Assembly (NCBI RefSeq): GCF_014655715.1
Contig: NZ_BNBM01000019.1
Location: 62,001-126,000, forward strand
Origin: Streptomyces lanatus
GTDB taxonomy: Bacteria; Actinomycetota; Actinomycetes; Streptomycetales; Streptomycetaceae
Reading direction: 5' to 3'
DNA length: 64,000 nucleotides
Below the pieces are notes generated by a model, which did not search any database, was not told the DNA's origin, and was given only the letters and a program-made list of their open reading frames with translations. A program made the translations under genes and the position numbers. Numbering within the stretch: the stretch's first letter is position 1; each line of letters begins with the position of its first letter. Positions 60,888-64,000 of this stretch are shown here, in pieces.

Positions 60888-62513
60888 TTATCTGTTCGGG
60901 GGCGGGCCGTCGATCGGCCGGCCCAGCACTCCGGGGCGCCGCTGCCAGGGCCGCGGTCCCGTGGGTGGCCGGTACGCGACCCCCAGGGCGTCAAGTCGCC
61001 CGTAGTGGACGGCCAGTCGGCGCTCGAAGCCGGCGAAGTCCCGTTCCGCGGGGACGGGCAGGCTGCTCCAGGCCACTTCGGCGAAGGCGGCCAGGCGCGG
61101 AAACGCCTGGTAGTCCACCCGTGCCTGGTCCTCCATCACCTCGGTCCACACATTGGCCTGCGTGCCGAGCACATGCCGGGCCTCGTACGGCGTCAACTCG
61201 GCGGGCACCGGCTCGAACCGATAGACGTCCTCCAGGGAGCGCACATAGCCGATCGGCACCGGCTCGTCGGCGCCCGCGTCCTGACGGTGGTCCAGATACA
61301 CCTGCTGCTCGGGGCACATGACGACGTCGTGACCCGCGCGGGCCGCCGCGATTCCACCGGCGTATCCACGCCAGGACGACACGGCCGCGCCTTTCGCGAG
61401 CCCGCCCTCCAGAATCTCGTCCCAGCCGATGAGGCGCCGCCCGCGCGCGGAGAGCCAGCCGTCGAAGTGGCCGATGAACCACGCCTGGAGCTCGTCCTCG
61501 TCCTTCAGCCCGAGTTCCCGCATGCGGGTCTGCGCGGTGGCCGACTGCCGCCACTGGTCCTTGAGGCATTCGTCACCCCCGACGTGAATGAACTCCGAGG
61601 GGAACAGCTCCAGGACTTCCTCGAAGACGTCCTCGTAGAAGCGGAGGGTGTTGTCAGTGGGGGCGAGTACGTTCGGATTGATCCCCCAGGTGTCCCAGAC
61701 GGAGAGGGCGGTCGTGTCGATGACGTCGGTGTTGCCGAGTTCCGGATACGCGGCGATGGCGGCCTGCGAGTGGCCCGGTACGTCGATTTCGGGGACGACG
61801 GTGATATGCCGCTCGGCGGCGTACGCGACGATCTCGCGGATGTCGTCCTGGGTGTAGTGGCCACCGTGCGGCTTCTCCTCCCACAGCGGGGAGGCCCGGT
61901 GGCCGATTTTCGTGCGCGCCCGCCAGGAGCCGACTTCCGTCAGCCGGGGGTACTTCTTGATCTCGACGCGCCAGCCCTGGTCGTCCGTCAGATGGAAGTG
62001 GAAGACGTTGAGTTTGTGCGCGGCCAACAGGTCCAGGTAGCGCAGCACGCCGTCCTTGGGCATGAAGTGCCGGGCCACGTCGAGCATGAGGCCGCGCCAG
62101 CGGAATCGGGGCGCGTCCTCGATGGTGAGGTGCGGCACGGCCCAGGTGCGGTCGCGGCCGACCGGGGCCCTGCGGTAGGCGTCGGGGCCGAGGAGCTGAC
62201 GCAGCGTCTGGGCACCCCAGAAGACACCGGCCGCGCCGCCGCCCTCGATCAGGACACCGCTCGGGCCGCTGACGAGGCGGTACTCCTCGGCGCCCAGCCC
62301 CGGGGCGAGCCGGAGCCCGATGCCGTCGCCGTCGGTGTCGTCGAGTTCCCACCCCTCACGCAGGGGCAGCCCGGTGGCCTGGCGCAGCACGCCGCTCAGC
62401 CACTGCCCCACGCCCTCCGCCCCCGGGCCGGCATGGATCTGCGAGTACTCCGTCAGCCTCACCTCACCGGAACCGGCGACGACATCACGGGGCATCGGAA
62501 TCAGTTCAGTCAC
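60888..62513 (-). CDS. GH20 beta-N-acetylhexosaminidase
   Basis: 541 residues, cytoplasmic (no signal peptide). The GH20 core has HFHLTDDQGWR, EIDVPGHSQAA, HVGGDECLK (catalytic Asp-Glu pair) and a W-rich end. Releases GlcNAc from chitobiose-like or related oligosaccharides imported by the sugar permeases encoded just upstream. GTG start is 1 nt from the permease stop, so it is translationally coupled. Confidence 0.92.
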   Translation of the reverse strand: MTELIPMPRDVVAGSGEVRLTEYSQIHAGPGAEGVGQWLSGVLRQATGLPLREGWELDDTDGDGIGLRLAPGLGAEEYRLVSGPSGVLIEGGGAAGVFWGAQTLRQLLGPDAYRRAPVGRDRTWAVPHLTIEDAPRFRWRGLMLDVARHFMPKDGVLRYLDLLAAHKLNVFHFHLTDDQGWRVEIKKYPRLTEVGSWRARTKIGHRASPLWEEKPHGGHYTQDDIREIVAYAAERHITVVPEIDVPGHSQAAIAAYPELGNTDVIDTTALSVWDTWGINPNVLAPTDNTLRFYEDVFEEVLELFPSEFIHVGGDECLKDQWRQSATAQTRMRELGLKDEDELQAWFIGHFDGWLSARGRRLIGWDEILEGGLAKGAAVSSWRGYAGGIAAARAGHDVVMCPEQQVYLDHRQDAGADEPVPIGYVRSLEDVYRFEPVPAELTPYEARHVLGTQANVWTEVMEDQARVDYQAFPRLAAFAEVAWSSLPVPAERDFAGFERRLAVHYGRLDALGVAYRPPTGPRPWQRRPGVLGRPIDGPPPNR

Positions 62514-62514
62514 G

Positions 62515-63366
62515 TCAGTCCTTTACCGCTCCGCCCAGCCCCGACACCAGCCGTCGCTGCACGAGCACGAAGAAGATCAGTACCGGAATCGTCATCACCG
62601 TGGACGCCGCCATCACACCACCCCAGTCCGGCTCGTCCGGCTTGTAGAAGACGAGCAGGGCCATCGGCAGGGTCGACTGCGAAGTGTCGCTGATGATGAA
62701 GGACTTGGCGAAGAGGAAGTCGTTCCAGGCGGAGATGAAGGAGAAAACGCTGGTGGCCACGAGCCCCGGGAAGACCAGCGGGAAAAGGATCTGCCACAGG
62801 AATCGCGACCGGCTCGCCCCGTCGATGTACGCGGCCTCCTCCAGCGCCTCCGGAACGGCCTTCACAAACCCCCGCAGCATCCAGATCGCGAAGGGCAGCG
62901 AGAAGGCGATGTGCGGCAGGATCAGCGACCCGAGGGTGTTCAGTTGGCCGAAGTCCCGCATGAGGAAGAACAGGGGGATGGTGAGGGCCTCCACCGGCAC
63001 CATCTGGGCCACCAGAAACATGATCAACAGCGTGGTCCGGAAGCGGAACCGGAATCGTGTCACCGCGGTCGCCGCGAGAAACGCGATCAGCGCCGAGGCG
63101 ATCACGACGGTGCACGCGACGACAAGGCTGTTGACGAAGTAACGGCCGAATTCGTTCTGCTCGAAGACCCTCCGGAAGGAATCCAGGGAAGGGTCCAGCG
63201 TCCACGGCCGCGGCTCGCTCGACTCGATCTCCCCGGCCGGTTTGAAGGCCCCGAGCACCATCCAGTACAGCGGGAACGCCACGACCACGGCGATGAGCAA
63301 CGCGGACGCCTCGGCGAACAGCCGCCAGGGACGCCGTACGAAAGTCACCGACTTCACCGATCTCAC
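62515..63366 (-). CDS. Carbohydrate ABC permease (MalG-type)
   Basis: 283 residues, six transmembrane helices and the EEAAYIDGASRSRFLWQILFP loop that contacts an ATPase such as MsiK. GTG start overlaps the upstream permease stop by 4 nt. It serves an oligosaccharide importer whose hexosaminidase is downstream. Confidence 0.9.
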   Translation of the reverse strand: MRSVKSVTFVRRPWRLFAEASALLIAVVVAFPLYWMVLGAFKPAGEIESSEPRPWTLDPSLDSFRRVFEQNEFGRYFVNSLVVACTVVIASALIAFLAATAVTRFRFRFRTTLLIMFLVAQMVPVEALTIPLFFLMRDFGQLNTLGSLILPHIAFSLPFAIWMLRGFVKAVPEALEEAAYIDGASRSRFLWQILFPLVFPGLVATSVFSFISAWNDFLFAKSFIISDTSQSTLPMALLVFYKPDEPDWGGVMAASTVMTIPVLIFFVLVQRRLVSGLGGAVKD

Positions 63367-64000
63367 AGCTCCTCCCCCTGCCTGCGCAGCAACCGCAGAT
63401 ATACGAGCGTCACGGCCAGCAGGATCAGCAGCATCACGACACCGATCGCCGAACCCAGGCTGTACTGCGAGGACGCGAACGCCTTCTGGTAGGCGTACAC
63501 ATTCAGGACGAGGTTCTGCCCCGCGATGCCGCCGCCGTTGGTCATCACATAGATCTGAGTGAAGACCTTGAAGTCCCAGATCACCGACTGGATGGTGACG
63601 ACGACCAGGATCGGCCGCAGCATCGGCGCCAGCACCGACCGCCAGATCCGCCACTGCGAGGCCCCGTCCAGCGCGGCGGCCTCCAGCACCTCGGCGGGAA
63701 CGGCCCTGATCCCCGCGTACACCGTCACCATCACGAACGGAAAGGAGCACCACACCACTTCGAGCAGCACGAGAAAGAAGGCACTGAGCCGCCCGTACGT
63801 CCAGGAGTAGTCCCCGAGCCCCAGCATCCGGTTCACCGGCCCGAAGTCCGGATCGAACAGAAACAGCCACACGGTCGACCCGGTGATGGCGGGAGTCGCC
63901 CAGGCCCCGAGCGCGGCCAGCATCAACGCCAGCCGGGGAAGCGCCCGCACCCGCGTGAGCAGCACGGCGAGCGCACACCCGACAGCAAGGGTGGACACGA
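63363..64000 (-). CDS. Carbohydrate ABC permease (MalF-type), N-terminus cut by window edge
   Basis: At least 211 residues; the reading frame continues past the window, so the start and first helices are missing. EAAALDGASQWRIWRSVLAP is the ATPase-contact loop. The binding-protein gene presumably lies beyond the edge. Confidence 0.88.
   Translation of the reverse strand, partial: VSTLAVGCALAVLLTRVRALPRLALMLAALGAWATPAITGSTVWLFLFDPDFGPVNRMLGLGDYSWTYGRLSAFFLVLLEVVWCSFPFVMVTVYAGIRAVPAEVLEAAALDGASQWRIWRSVLAPMLRPILVVVTIQSVIWDFKVFTQIYVMTNGGGIAGQNLVLNVYAYQKAFASSQYSLGSAIGVVMLLILLAVTLVYLRLLRRQGEEL

Overview
The window is chromosomal DNA of a high-GC actinomycete, almost certainly a Streptomyces. Codon third positions are overwhelmingly G/C and GTG starts are common. 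Lineage-typical genes include an SsgA-like sporulation protein, a DasR-type N-acetylglucosamine PTS, proteins with LAxTG sortase signals, DUF2017 next to clpS, two RDD proteins, and hpd divergent from an Lrp gene. The order nagF-nagE1-nagE2, CysO/CysM/Mec, clpS-pncB, ssgG, hpd resembles what I remember of the SCO2900-SCO2945 part of S. coelicolor; this is memory, not a search.

Layout. 1-8.2 kb: Tat-exported alginate-lyase-like surface protein, DUF445 membrane protein, SGNH hydrolase, DUF1707 envelope-stress-like protein and a three-gene ABC-2 exporter. 8.3-14.6 kb: class A PBP, an SMR guanidinium exporter behind a guanidine-III riboswitch, a GroES-like protein, DUF3618, Bcp peroxiredoxin, tRNA-Leu(TAG), RdgB, a lipoprotein and RNase PH. 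14.6-17.8 kb: GlcNAc PTS (separate EIIB plus two EIIC genes) with three DasR-like dre sites. 17.9-23 kb: MBL-fold hydrolase, a membrane-tethered PemK/MazF-like protein, the protein-thiocarboxylate cysteine pathway (CysM, CysO, JAMM protease) with a Cys-containing leader peptide, and an amino acid permease. 23.2-26.8 kb: DUF2017, ClpS, and NAD salvage (pncB, pncA). 26.9-34.2 kb: large secreted M6 metalloprotease, two RDD membrane proteins, SsgG-like protein, GlcD-like FAD oxidase. 34.3-41.2 kb: TPR protein, HPPD, Lrp regulator and a complete betaine/choline-type ABC importer.

41.2-49.4 kb: secreted Lon-like (S16) protease, a 177-bp inverted-repeat element, an IclR-GNAT-enolase operon that looks like N-succinylamino-acid racemisation, a DEAD/DEAH helicase, a Doc-type toxin-antitoxin pair, an MFS exporter behind a 20-bp palindrome, and tRNA-Cys. 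49.4-55.5 kb: endonuclease/exonuclease/phosphatase-family membrane protein, a two-component system, a second LAxTG surface protein, a GNAT and a tandem SUKH-4 immunity protein. 55.7-60.7 kb: a molybdenum-hydroxylase operon (FAD, 2Fe-2S and Mo subunits) whose Mo subunit lacks the hallmark catalytic residues and whose 2Fe-2S subunit has a 355-residue N-terminal extension. 60.9-64 kb: GH20 hexosaminidase translationally coupled to a sugar ABC permease pair, cut by the window edge.

Shared themes are amino-sugar and chitin use (PTS plus GH20 plus ABC permeases), sulfur and NAD metabolism, and envelope functions. The most unusual items are the atypical molybdenum-hydroxylase operon, the guanidine-III riboswitch with a visible Shine-Dalgarno-sequestering alternative, the apparently leaderless cysteine leader peptide with a CysO that carries residues after its GlyGly, and the long inverted-repeat element.
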